Part shown: positions 1-6,859 of the stretch, in pieces
Numbering within the stretch: the stretch's first letter is position 1
Layout: the number at the start of each line of letters is the position of its first letter
Assembly: GCA_016209785.1 (NCBI GenBank)
Contig: JACQVM010000220.1
Coordinates: 1 to 10,281 of the forward strand
DNA length: 10,281 bases
Direction of reading: 5' to 3'
Source of the DNA: Candidatus Melainabacteria bacterium
GTDB taxonomy: Bacteria > Cyanobacteriota > Vampirovibrionia > Obscuribacterales > Obscuribacteraceae
Notes under the pieces: model-generated
What the model was told of the DNA's origin: nothing
The model's database searches: none
The model's input: the letters and a program-made list of their open reading frames with translations, nothing else
Program-made: the position numbers and the translations under genes

Positions 1-36
1 ATTTTTTGGTTTCTTTTCTTTTGCCACTACCAACTG

Positions 37-906
37 TTACGCGTTTTCCACGTTTGACTCGGGCATTAGTTCTGGTCCTTTGCCCAGTTGAGCCAGAATA
101 AGCGTTGTAATGTCGATGTTTTTCTTTTCGTTGTTGCCACCAATATTGTAAATCTCACCTGGGAGTCCCCGGTGAAAGACCAGATCAATGGCTTGACAAT
201 GATCTTCAACATGGAGCCAGTCACGAACATTTAAGCCGTCACCGTAGACAGGGACAGGTTTGTTGTTAAGGGCGTTGTTGATAAACAGAGGAATAAGCTT
301 CTCGGGGTGCTGATACGGGCCATAGTTGTTTGAGCACCGTGTAATTGCTACAGGCATTCCATAGGTATGGAAGTAAGCACGGCAGAGCATGTCAGCGCTT
401 GCTTTGCTGGCTGAGTAAGGGCTATTGGGAGCCAATGGTGTTTCTTCTGTAAAGTAACCAGTTGCTCCTAGCGAACCATAAACCTCGTCTGTAGAAACTT
501 GCACAAAGCGTATGGGCTGACAATCCTTGTTGCTGTTTTTTCTGGACACTCCATATTTGTAAGCAGCCTCAAGGAGAACTTGTGTTCCAAGCACATTGGT
601 GTGCACAAATACATTTGGATCCTGGATTGAGCGGTCAACGTGGGTTTCTGCAGCCAGGTTGATAATTCCGTCAATTGGCCCAAATCGTTTACCAGAGACA
701 ATGCTGCCAACCAGCTCAGCATCCTCAATTCTGCCAGCAATAAACTTGTAGCGGTTGAGATGTCCTAAATCTTGCAAGTTTGCTGGATGACCAGCATAGG
801 TCATAGCGTCAAGATTGATGACATGGTAGTTGGGATGCTCGCTAAGCAAGTGCCTCACCAGGTTGCTGCCGATAAATCCTAGGCCCCCAGTCACAAGTAG
901 CTGCAT
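37..906 (-). CDS. rmlB: dTDP-glucose 4,6-dehydratase, C-terminally short
   Basis: Cytoplasmic extended SDR that converts dTDP-glucose to dTDP-4-keto-6-deoxyglucose, the second step towards dTDP-rhamnose and dTDP-amino sugars. Seen in the 289 residues: NAD-binding TGGLGFIG (6-13), AAETHVDRS near 85-93, the dehydratase catalytic triplet in STDEVYG (138-144), YSASK (164-168) supplying the Tyr/Lys pair, and the substrate-binding stretch CSNNYGPYQHPEKLIP. The STDE motif separates it from epimerases. Family members are usually about 330-360 residues. Here the reading frame stops just after LGKGPELM, so the usual region with the RPGHDRRYA-like motif and final helices is absent, and neither other frame of the visible sequence restores it. 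The start is ATG, preceded by GAGGAA six bases upstream. It lies 26 bases downstream of rmlA and is probably cotranscribed. Identity is sure; activity of the short form is doubtful. Confidence 0.9.
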   Translation of the reverse strand: MQLLVTGGLGFIGSNLVRHLLSEHPNYHVINLDAMTYAGHPANLQDLGHLNRYKFIAGRIEDAELVGSIVSGKRFGPIDGIINLAAETHVDRSIQDPNVFVHTNVLGTQVLLEAAYKYGVSRKNSNKDCQPIRFVQVSTDEVYGSLGATGYFTEETPLAPNSPYSASKASADMLCRAYFHTYGMPVAITRCSNNYGPYQHPEKLIPLFINNALNNKPVPVYGDGLNVRDWLHVEDHCQAIDLVFHRGLPGEIYNIGGNNEKKNIDITTLILAQLGKGPELMPESNVENA

Positions 907-912
907 TTTAAA

Positions 913-918
913 TTCCTC
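913..918 (-). promoter_or_regulatory. Ribosome binding site of rmlB
   Basis: GAGGAA on the minus strand, six bases before the ATG at 904-906. It supports the start that places the GGLGFIG nucleotide-binding motif at residues 7-13, as usual for this family. Confidence 0.7.
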
Positions 919-932
919 GCTTGTTGTATCCG

Positions 933-2006
933 TTAAACGACTTCTACCTTGCTGTCGTCTCCTAACATAAGCCTGTAAGCCACTGGCTTCAATTGGCTAC
1001 GGGTTAACTCTACATTGACACCAATTAAGCTATCTTCAATCCGTCCGTGAAAATCTATAATGCGACAGTGCTCACGTAAAATTGAGTGCTCAATTTCAGC
1101 ATGACTGACACGCGCGCCATTACCTATTGACGTGAAGGGTCCAACGTAGCTGTATTCCAGTGAACAGTTTTCTCCAATTACCGCAGGACCTCTGATGGAG
1201 CAATGCTTTAAGGTTGTTCCTTTGCCTATGTGAACTCGCCCAGAGATACGCGTGTGCTCGTCAATGCCACCATCCATAGAGACATCAGTCATTTCGTCTA
1301 ATACCACGCGGTTTGCTTCCAGCATGTCATCTTTTTTGCCGGTATCTAGCCACCAACTGTGCAAAACATGGCTGTCGACATGGAAATTGGTGTCAATCAA
1401 TTGCTGGATAGCATCAGTAATTTCTAGCTCGCCACGTTTGCTTGGTTTTATCTCATCAATGGCTTTGTGGATGTTTTTGTTAAAAAGATAAACACCAACC
1501 AAGGCAAGATTAGATTTTGGCTTGGCAGGCTTTTCCTCCAGGCAGAGAATGCGTCCATTGCCGTTTAACTGTGCGACACCAAAAGCAGAAGGGTTGGTGA
1601 CTTCCTTGAGCAATATAAGAGCATCAGCTTGTCCTGCTTTAAAACGATCTACTAAGGGTGCAACACCATCTTTAATAAGGTTGTCACCTAAGTACATGAC
1701 AAATGGTGCATCGCCAAGAAAATCACGTGCTGTCTTTACAGCATGCGCTAGCCCCAGAGGCTCGTGTTGAAGAAGGTAAGTAATTTGCATTCCCCAACGC
1801 TCACCATTGCCAACGATGTGTTTAATGTCTTGGCCAGTTTCTGGACTAATAATTATCCCCAGCTCATAAATGCCGGCAGCTTTTATGGCTTCTATGGCGT
1901 AAAACAAGATGGGCTTGTTAGCTACTGGCAAAAGTTGCTTGGCTGCAGTGTGGGTTATGGGCCTCATGCGAGTGCCCTTGCCGCCACTTAAAATTAGTCC
2001 TTTCAT
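933..2006 (-). CDS. rmlA: Glucose-1-phosphate thymidylyltransferase, long form
   Basis: Cytoplasmic nucleotidyltransferase joining dTTP and glucose-1-phosphate to give dTDP-glucose, the substrate of the neighbouring rmlB product. The 357 residues have the N-terminal signature GGKGTRMRPIT (8-18), AAKQLLPVANKP (21-32), YLGDN (106-110) with the metal-binding Asp, EEKP (157-160) and WWLDTG (218-223). From about residue 250 to 340 there are hexapeptide-like repeats (for example GRVHIGKGTTL) forming a left-handed beta-helix. This extra C-terminal domain is typical of the long RmlA subfamily and absent from the roughly 290-residue Rffh/RmlA type. An in-frame ATG at 2042 would add 12 residues and overlap the upstream gene. 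The start at 2006 is preferred because MKGLILSGGKGTR matches the family N-terminus, and a weak AGG lies ten bases upstream. It sits 16 bases after the sugar transferase stop, in one likely operon. An adenylyl- or other sugar-nucleotidyl activity is a less likely alternative. Confidence 0.9.
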   Translation of the reverse strand: MKGLILSGGKGTRMRPITHTAAKQLLPVANKPILFYAIEAIKAAGIYELGIIISPETGQDIKHIVGNGERWGMQITYLLQHEPLGLAHAVKTARDFLGDAPFVMYLGDNLIKDGVAPLVDRFKAGQADALILLKEVTNPSAFGVAQLNGNGRILCLEEKPAKPKSNLALVGVYLFNKNIHKAIDEIKPSKRGELEITDAIQQLIDTNFHVDSHVLHSWWLDTGKKDDMLEANRVVLDEMTDVSMDGGIDEHTRISGRVHIGKGTTLKHCSIRGPAVIGENCSLEYSYVGPFTSIGNGARVSHAEIEHSILREHCRIIDFHGRIEDSLIGVNVELTRSQLKPVAYRLMLGDDSKVEVV

Positions 2007-2022
2007 GGAGTTTTTACCTACG

Positions 2023-2646
2023 CTAGAATGCGCCCCGCCCACTTAACACTGCCCGAAAAGTTAAAAAGAGAATTTTTAAGTCAAGCCACAAGCTCCAGTT
2101 GTTGCAGTACCAGGAATCAAATTTAACCTTGATGTCATCGGGCAGCTCATCCCGCCCGTTTATTTGAGCCCAACCAGTGATACCAGGAGGGAATCTTAGG
2201 ACCCCGCAAGCCCTGCGCCTGGCGGTAAGCTCTGTTTGATTATACAAGGCAGGTCTTGGCCCAACTAAACTCATCTCACCTCTTACGACATTAAGCAATT
2301 GTGGCACTTCATCGAGACTAGTATTGCGTAAAAACCTACCGACTCGGGTTATGGGGGATCTCCGCTTGAGCATCTCATCTGTTGGCAAATCGGGAGTGCC
2401 AGTGAGCATTGTGCGGAATTTATAAATCTCAAAAAATTCACCATGTTGTCCCACGCGGCGTTGCTGGAAAAGAATGCGTCCAGGTGAGTCAAATTTTATG
2501 GCAAGCGCAATGATTGCCATTACTGGTGCTGCTGAGATGAGCATCACGGCAGACAGACAAATGTCTGTCAGGCGCTTAATAAACAGCCCTGTTCGGGATA
2601 ATGCCTCTGCCGACCCTTGAGGTGCTGAACAAGTTTTGAAATTCAT
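2023..2646 (-). CDS. Initiating polyprenyl-phosphate sugar-1-phosphate transferase
   Basis: Bacterial sugar transferase family (PF02397 type). It moves a sugar-1-phosphate from a nucleotide sugar to undecaprenyl phosphate at the inner face of the cytoplasmic membrane, starting a glycan repeat unit. Visible in 207 residues: a single hydrophobic segment at about 27-50, broken by Pro41 like the re-entrant helix of Pgl[23 protein letters not shown] (76-80); the catalytic Asp-Glu in [11 protein letters not shown] (112-113); VGPRP; and [15 protein letters not shown]. The four-helix and CoA-binding-like N-terminal part of WbaP/WcaJ enzymes is missing, so this is the minimal PglC-like form. The codon before ATG is an in-frame TGA, so the start cannot lie further upstream, and no clear ribosome binding site is seen. 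It is first in the left operon, ahead of rmlA. The sugar substrate cannot be read from sequence; PglC relatives often use N-acetylated amino sugars. Confidence 0.9.
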   Translation of the reverse strand: MNFKTCSAPQGSAEALSRTGLFIKRLTDICLSAVMLISAAPVMAIIALAIKFDSPGRILFQQRRVGQHGEFFEIYKFRTMLTGTPDLPTDEMLKRRSPITRVGRFLRNTSLDEVPQLLNVVRGEMSLVGPRPALYNQTELTARRRACGVLRFPPGITGWAQINGRDELPDDIKVKFDSWYCNNWSLWLDLKILFLTFRAVLSGRGAF

Positions 2647-2776
2647 TCAGTCGCCATGTTTGAGGAAGTTGATGCTGCCAGGCAATTATCATATCCATCA
2701 ACATCACCTGATGCTGTGACGAACGATAATATGCTTCTTATGATGGTTAGCGCATATTCATGCGGCAATATAGGTG

Positions 2777-2806
2777 TTGCTTGCTTTGACCATGTTAGAC
2801 AAGCAA
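2777..2806. repeat. Inverted repeat bracketing the -35 element
   Basis: Arms TTGCTTG (2777-2783) and CAAGCAA (2800-2806) are exact reverse complements 16 bases apart, centred on the -35 hexamer of the rightward promoter. Arm centres are 23 bases apart, about two helical turns, so both face one side of the DNA, as for a dimeric regulator. TTGCTTGCTT (2777-2786) recurs exactly at 2855-2864, just before the GT2 start codon. It may be an operator; a seven-base arm could also arise by chance. Confidence 0.35.
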
Positions 2807-2814
2807 GATAAGAT
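2786..2814 (+). promoter_or_regulatory. Sigma70-like promoter for the middle block
   Basis: TTGACC (2786-2791), a 17-base spacer, then TAAGAT (2809-2814). The -35 matches the consensus at five of six positions and the -10 at four of six, with ideal spacing. Transcription would begin near 2821, giving a leader of about 50 bases before the GT2 start. Called by eye; no transcript data. Confidence 0.5.
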
Positions 2815-2869
2815 TCTTCAAGGGTATGTACCTGCAACTAGTTGCTGCTCGATATTGCTTGCTTAGGCC

Positions 2870-3808
2870 ATGAAAACAATGCTTTCACAAGAAGCTTCCT
2901 CTACAAGGGCTCACGAAGTGTTTAGCAAGTCTCGCTCTTGTGTGTCAGTAGTAATTGTTAGTTGGAATACTAGTTGCCTCTTGCGTCGTTGTTTAGAGAC
3001 GCTCAAGCAAGAGCTTCAGGGGCTAGAACATGAAGTATTTGTGGTTGACAATGATTCTTCTGACGATTCTGCTGCAATGGTGGCAAATGAGCACCCCTGG
3101 GTTCAACTTATTGCAAACCAATCCAATAAAGGCTTTGCTTGTGCTAACAACCAAGCAATTGAGCTAAGTTGTGGCAACGTTGTATTGTTGTTAAATCCGG
3201 ACACCGAGGTTCTGCCTGGGTCAATACAGAAACTTTTAAGATTTCTTGAGGAAAAGCCATGTGCCGGGGTTGTAGCACCACAACTGATTAATACGGATGG
3301 CACAATTCAAAGATCATGTAGGCAATTTCCAACCTTTACCGGGATGTTGTATGAGCTTATGGGGTTAAGCCGCCTTTTCCTTCACAAGCCAAGGTTCCGC
3401 CAGTACAAGATGCTCGACTGGAATCACAATGATGAGCGCCAGGTAGATCAACCCGAAGGGGCATGTCTACTCGTACGCCGGGAAGTAATTGATCAGGTTG
3501 GATTGTTGGATGAAGATTTTTTTATGCTCTTTGAGGAGGTTGACTGGTGCTACCGCATTAAGCAGGCTGGCTGGGAAATTTGGTTTGAGCCACAAGCTAA
3601 AGTGATTCATCACTATGGTCAGTCTATAAAACAAGTCAGACCAAAGATGATTTTCTGCTCTCATCAAGGGCTTTATAGGTTTTGGAAAAAACATTATCGT
3701 GGACACCACTTTTATTTAGACTGGTTTGCTTATGCTGGACTTATGTGTCTGGCATTGCTTCGTGTCGGTGCTTATCAGGTAAAAACATTTTCTGGGAAGC
3801 TGTTTTGA
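2870..3808 (+). CDS. GT2 glycosyltransferase, rhamnosyltransferase-like
   Basis: Cytoplasmic or membrane-associated GT-A-fold glycosyltransferase that adds one sugar from a nucleotide donor to a lipid-linked glycan. In 312 residues: VSVVIVSWN (25-33) opening the fold, VVDNDSSDDS (58-67), LLLNPDTEVLPG (106-117) with the metal/nucleotide Asp, EGACLLVRREV (196-206), the acceptor-side acidic motif FEEVDWCYR (221-229), and HHYGQS (247-252). This order matches the WbbL/RfbF-like GT2 branch that includes rhamnosyltransferases. With rmlA and rmlB nearby, rhamnose is a reasonable donor, but the sequence does not prove it. A moderately hydrophobic stretch at 284-300 may touch the membrane. The start is uncertain: the ATG at 2870 has an AGG only two bases upstream, while the ATG at 2879 (codon 4) has it eleven bases upstream. 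It is the first gene of the middle block, 35 bases before the next. Confidence 0.88.
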   Translation: MKTMLSQEASSTRAHEVFSKSRSCVSVVIVSWNTSCLLRRCLETLKQELQGLEHEVFVVDNDSSDDSAAMVANEHPWVQLIANQSNKGFACANNQAIELSCGNVVLLLNPDTEVLPGSIQKLLRFLEEKPCAGVVAPQLINTDGTIQRSCRQFPTFTGMLYELMGLSRLFLHKPRFRQYKMLDWNHNDERQVDQPEGACLLVRREVIDQVGLLDEDFFMLFEEVDWCYRIKQAGWEIWFEPQAKVIHHYGQSIKQVRPKMIFCSHQGLYRFWKKHYRGHHFYLDWFAYAGLMCLALLRVGAYQVKTFSGKLF

Positions 3809-3825
3809 CAGGCAAGGGTACCAAT

Positions 3826-3831
3826 AGGAAG
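3826..3831 (+). promoter_or_regulatory. Ribosome binding site deciding the GT-C-like start
   Basis: AGGAAG lies 12 bases before the ATG at 3844 and six bases before an in-frame TTG at 3838. It is the only good site nearby and argues against the far upstream ATG at 3682, which lies inside the preceding gene. Spacing favours TTG, codon preference favours ATG; the two differ by two residues. Confidence 0.5.
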
Positions 3832-3843
3832 CAAGATTTGTTC

Positions 3844-5595
3844 ATGAGCCGTCAAGATATAGCTCAAGGTCAGCCTACGACCATTCAACAAGACAGTACC
3901 GTCAAGGGAGCTAAGCCTGGTGCACAGCTAGACTGGCTTGTTGCTTTGCTTTGTCTGTTGATAATTGAGCTCATTTGCTATGGGCCAATAGTGCGCCACA
4001 TTGGCTTTTATCTGGATGACTGGAAAATGTGCTCTTTTCTGCAATTGGGACCTCAGTCGCTTGTGGAGTTGACCAAGTATTGTTTTTGGGGTGATGCCAG
4101 GGTCATTATTCGCCCAGTGGAAGCTCCTTACTTTGCGTCTTTATTTCTGCTGTTTGGTGCCAATCCTTTTCCATACCACTTAGTTAATGGTGCCTTGGAG
4201 GTCGTAAATGCGTGGCTTCTCTATCTGTCCTTAGCCAGGCTCATAGGCAATCGATCACTATCTCTGATGGCTGCCTTGATTCTATTACTTTACCCAGCCC
4301 ATGATGCAACTCACTACTGGATGGTTGCAAGTTCGGTTACGGTGAGTCTTTTCTTTTACTTGTCGAGTCTTTGGCTCACCCTTACGGCTGTACAAACGGG
4401 GAAGCTCAAGTGGCACATATTCTCTGCTCTTGCGTTTGCAGCAAGTGTATACAATTACGAGTCTTTCCTGCCGCTTTGTGTTTTGAATGCTGCTGCCGCT
4501 TTTCTTTTGTGGTTCAAGATCAAAACCAGTTTCAGAGCTCTCCTTAACACAATGTGTCTTGCGTTGCCATTTCTGGTTGTGATAGCCAGTTTCTGGCTTT
4601 ATCAGAGGAGTTTCTTACCCTCTATAGGGAAAGGATGGGTTCATAGCTTGGACCTTGATCCTCAACACTTAATCCAAACAGTCTTCCAGGGCGTGCGGGT
4701 TACATTCTCACCTTATGCATTTTCATTTTTTATTGCTCAAGCGCAAGAGGCAATTGCAGAGAAATTAGCATTGACACGGCTTATTCTTTTGGTGGCACTG
4801 ACTCTTGTGACTGTGCTTGCATTATGGTGGGTAGCTGACAAACACCAAACGGATAAGGCAAGTAAAGCCAGTGCTTACACCTTACTACCGCTGGGATTCT
4901 TGAGCCTTTTTGTTTCGTTTACTATATTTGGCTTTGCAGGTCGGGAATACCTGCCAACCTTATTGAGTGGTGTTAATCGTGTGAACACAGGAGGTTGTCT
5001 CGGTGTAGCTTTGATTCTTCCTGGAATCATTGCTTTAGTTTTTGCCCTTACCAGCAAAGTGTATGAAAAGCTACCAGTACACCAATATCAGTTGGGTGTT
5101 ACGTTAATTGTGGGCGCTATGCTCGTAAATTGGTTTGTGCTTAGCAATTGGGGACTGTCTATACCATGGAAAGTTTCCTGGAAAATGCAACAGCGTATTG
5201 TCAACCTAATTGCGTCCAAGACCAATGACTTTTTGTCTGGGGATACAATCATTCTGGCTAATTGCCCCCGGTATGTTCTCTGGAGTCCTGTCTTTGATGG
5301 AGTCTGGGACTTTCAGGCAATGGTCCAGCTAACGTTGGACAACGATAAGATACAGGGGGACGTTGTTTCAGAACGTATGACGTTGTCTGGGGAAATGCTG
5401 CGGGATGTTTCGAGCGGGTTTACCTGCGGAATTTATCCGTTTAAGCGAATGTTTATGTTGATTCCTTGTCCTGAGACCTGGATTTCTATCCGTTCAGCGG
5501 ACCATTTCATTAACTCAGTGGAGCAATACGGTCTTGGCTTTGGTTTAAAGCAAGAAACCATTGCTCGATGGAAAGAGGAGCTAAAGAAGTCTTAA
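3844..5595 (+). CDS. Polytopic membrane protein, probable GT-C-type glycosyltransferase
   Basis: I do not recognise a named family. From the ATG at 3844 it has 583 residues: a short polar N-terminus, about eleven or twelve hydrophobic segments (first 31-50, last about 418-435), then a soluble tail at 440-583. Just after the first segment is GFYLDDW (54-60), and RPVEAP follows at 90-95. An acidic pair in the first outer loop, followed by an Arg-Pro, is what GT-C-fold enzymes and GtrII-like transferases show, where the acid is catalytic. YNYESFLPL (203-211) is another polar island among the helices. Such proteins take sugar from a polyprenyl-phosphate donor on the outer face of the cytoplasmic membrane. 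The GtrB-like gene downstream would supply that donor. The frame is open back to 3682, but that would overlap the GT2 gene by 127 bases, so the later start is chosen. A Wzy-like polymerase is an alternative. Confidence 0.7.
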   Translation: MSRQDIAQGQPTTIQQDSTVKGAKPGAQLDWLVALLCLLIIELICYGPIVRHIGFYLDDWKMCSFLQLGPQSLVELTKYCFWGDARVIIRPVEAPYFASLFLLFGANPFPYHLVNGALEVVNAWLLYLSLARLIGNRSLSLMAALILLLYPAHDATHYWMVASSVTVSLFFYLSSLWLTLTAVQTGKLKWHIFSALAFAASVYNYESFLPLCVLNAAAAFLLWFKIKTSFRALLNTMCLALPFLVVIASFWLYQRSFLPSIGKGWVHSLDLDPQHLIQTVFQGVRVTFSPYAFSFFIAQAQEAIAEKLALTRLILLVALTLVTVLALWWVADKHQTDKASKASAYTLLPLGFLSLFVSFTIFGFAGREYLPTLLSGVNRVNTGGCLGVALILPGIIALVFALTSKVYEKLPVHQYQLGVTLIVGAMLVNWFVLSNWGLSIPWKVSWKMQQRIVNLIASKTNDFLSGDTIILANCPRYVLWSPVFDGVWDFQAMVQLTLDNDKIQGDVVSERMTLSGEMLRDVSSGFTCGIYPFKRMFMLIPCPETWISIRSADHFINSVEQYGLGFGLKQETIARWKEELKKS

Positions 5596-5785
5596 GGTCA
5601 AACGTTGGTACTGATGTCGGGAGGTTTAACTGTCTCCCTTGTTCCATGACAGCAAAGCTGGTATCGTTCACTTCACAACCCCCAAGGGTTAATTCTGGAC
5701 ATCTATATAAATCAGATTCTTTTGAGGCAGTGCCGGGCGTTAGAGAATAGATTTTTAGAACATAAGTCACAGAGGGGCGGCTTCG
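5596..5785. other. 190-base gap inside the middle block
   Basis: No convincing gene. It contains an AT-rich TATATAAAT at 5704-5712 that could be a -10 element but lacks a -35 at proper distance, and a small hairpin at 5677-5690 without a following T-run. The spacing is longer than elsewhere in the block, so the GtrB-like gene may have its own weak promoter here; this is inference. Confidence 0.4.
5772..5777 (+). promoter_or_regulatory. Ribosome binding site deciding the GTG start
   Basis: GAGGGG stands eight bases before the GTG at 5786. The next in-frame GTG (5801) is 23 bases away, so 5786 is the start chosen for the GtrB-like gene. Confidence 0.7.
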
Positions 5786-6859
5786 GTGCAGCAAAGTCAG
5801 GTGTTCACTTTATCCATTGTGATACCACTGTTTAATGAGGAGAGCAATGTCAATGCTCTCTATGCACGACTCAAAATGCTGACACGCCAGCTAGCGCCTT
5901 GTCAGGTCGAGGTTGTTTTTGTTGACGATCACTCTCACGATAAGACATTTGACGTAGTGTCCACACTATGTCACCAGAACCGCAATGTGCGTTTGCTAAG
6001 ACTGGCAAGAAATTCAGGCAGCCATGCAGCAATTATGGCAGGGTTTGAGATTGCTTCTGGTCAGGCGGTACTATTCATGGCTGGGGATCTTCAGGATCCG
6101 CCTGAGCTTATTGCCAAAATGATCAAGGAGTGGCAGAAAGGACATAGGATTGTTTGGGCAGCGCGCACACAAGTTAAAGGTCAGCCTGTACGTGATCGAT
6201 TGTTCTCGTGTCTTTATTGGCAGTTGGCTTGTTATTTAGCCAATGCGCGTTTGCCAGCCAGCGGGGTCGACTTTGCATTGCTTGATCGCCAGGTTGTAGA
6301 GGCAGTTTTAGCTCAACGCAATCGACAAGCACCAATTTTTCTTCTTATTGCTGAGACAGGATTGAAACCAAGCGTTGTTGCTTATATGAAGCAGCCACGC
6401 GCTGGCGGGAAATCTGGCTGGACTCTGAGAAAGAAACTTGCTCTTGTAGTTGAAACTTTGTTGTTCTCGGTTGTACCCATTCGCATAATGACAGTTGCTG
6501 GAGCAGTGCTTGTCTTGCTTAGTGTCATTTGTGGCATATGCTTGGGGCTTACCGTCGCAACTACCACTAATGCTCCTCACGTGATGACACTGATTGTAGT
6601 ATCAACTACCATTCTAGCTGGACTGCAGATGGCTACAACTGGAGTCATTGGTGAGTATCTTTATCTGAACATGAAGGAAGGACGGAGAGTGCCCCGCTAT
6701 ATAATTGAAAGAGCGCTAAATGTGCTTCAAGCTCCTGCATCTGATTTTTCTCCACAGCAGCCAAACTCTTCTGCACTGACCGATTCCGCAGAACTTGTGC
6801 AGGGACTGAGCAGCATCTCCGGTACCACTTCCTTAAGTCAATGCAACAGCAATTTTTAG
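5786..6859 (+). CDS. GtrB/DPM1-like polyprenyl-phosphate glycosyltransferase
   Basis: Membrane-anchored GT2 enzyme expected to move a hexose from a nucleotide sugar to polyprenyl phosphate at the inner face of the cytoplasmic membrane. Seen in 357 residues: LSIVIPLFNEESNV (9-22), VVFVDDHSHDKT (43-54), RLARNSGSHAAIMAGFEIASG (72-92), GDLQDPPELI (100-109), the PRAGGKSGW(T)LRKKL stretch before the membrane domain (about 204-218), and two hydrophobic helices at about 232-256 and 265-287 followed by GVIGEYLYLNMKEGRRVPRY. This is the GtrB/ArnC/DPM1 layout. The usual Asp-x-Asp before LQDPP reads Ala99-Gly-Asp101 here, so the first Asp is missing. The last 45 or so residues are Ser/Gln-rich, with no family match I know, and run up to the convergent gene. 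The start is GTG with a good GAGGGG site. It follows the GT-C-like gene, its probable partner. Confidence 0.85.
   Translation: MQQSQVFTLSIVIPLFNEESNVNALYARLKMLTRQLAPCQVEVVFVDDHSHDKTFDVVSTLCHQNRNVRLLRLARNSGSHAAIMAGFEIASGQAVLFMAGDLQDPPELIAKMIKEWQKGHRIVWAARTQVKGQPVRDRLFSCLYWQLACYLANARLPASGVDFALLDRQVVEAVLAQRNRQAPIFLLIAETGLKPSVVAYMKQPRAGGKSGWTLRKKLALVVETLLFSVVPIRIMTVAGAVLVLLSVICGICLGLTVATTTNAPHVMTLIVVSTTILAGLQMATTGVIGEYLYLNMKEGRRVPRYIIERALNVLQAPASDFSPQQPNSSALTDSAELVQGLSSISGTTSLSQCNSNF

Larger units (their letters stand above)
2647..2869. other. Divergent intergenic control region
   Basis: 223 bases between the leftward sugar transferase and the rightward GT2 gene. It must hold the promoters of both the left and middle blocks. 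The rightward promoter is convincing (separate entry). For the leftward one the best -10 candidate is TATTAT on the minus strand (2726-2731), with no good -35 at 16-18 bases. A 64-codon leftward frame with a TTG start (2643-2837) spans most of the region, but has no ribosome binding site or recognisable domain, so it is not called a gene. Confidence 0.6.

Noticed and set aside
1252..1991. Three plus-strand frames opposite rmlA (75-82 codons)
   Set aside because: They are antisense to a well-supported conserved gene and resemble no protein family.
2007..2042. Upstream ATG at 2042 extending RmlA by 12 residues
   Set aside because: The extension overlaps the sugar transferase end and has no family match; MKGLILSGGKGTR from 2006 fits the usual N-terminus.
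3682..3843. Upstream ATG at 3682 extending the GT-C-like protein by 54 residues
   Set aside because: It overlaps the GT2 gene by 127 bases in another frame, while a ribosome binding site at 3826-3831 supports starts at 3838 or 3844.
5677..5690. Hairpin AACCC-CCAA-GGGTT as a terminator
   Set aside because: The stem is only five base pairs and no T-run follows on either side.
5568..5750. 60-codon plus-strand frame starting inside the end of the GT-C-like gene
   Set aside because: No recognisable motif; the start is within a real gene in another frame and composition looks non-coding.
5510..5794. 94-codon minus-strand frame across the gap before the GtrB-like gene
   Set aside because: It overlaps two plus-strand genes, shows no domain and no ribosome binding site; taken as a chance frame.
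6308..6580. Minus-strand frames opposite the GtrB-like gene
   Set aside because: Antisense to conserved GT2 and membrane segments, with no ribosome binding site or domain.
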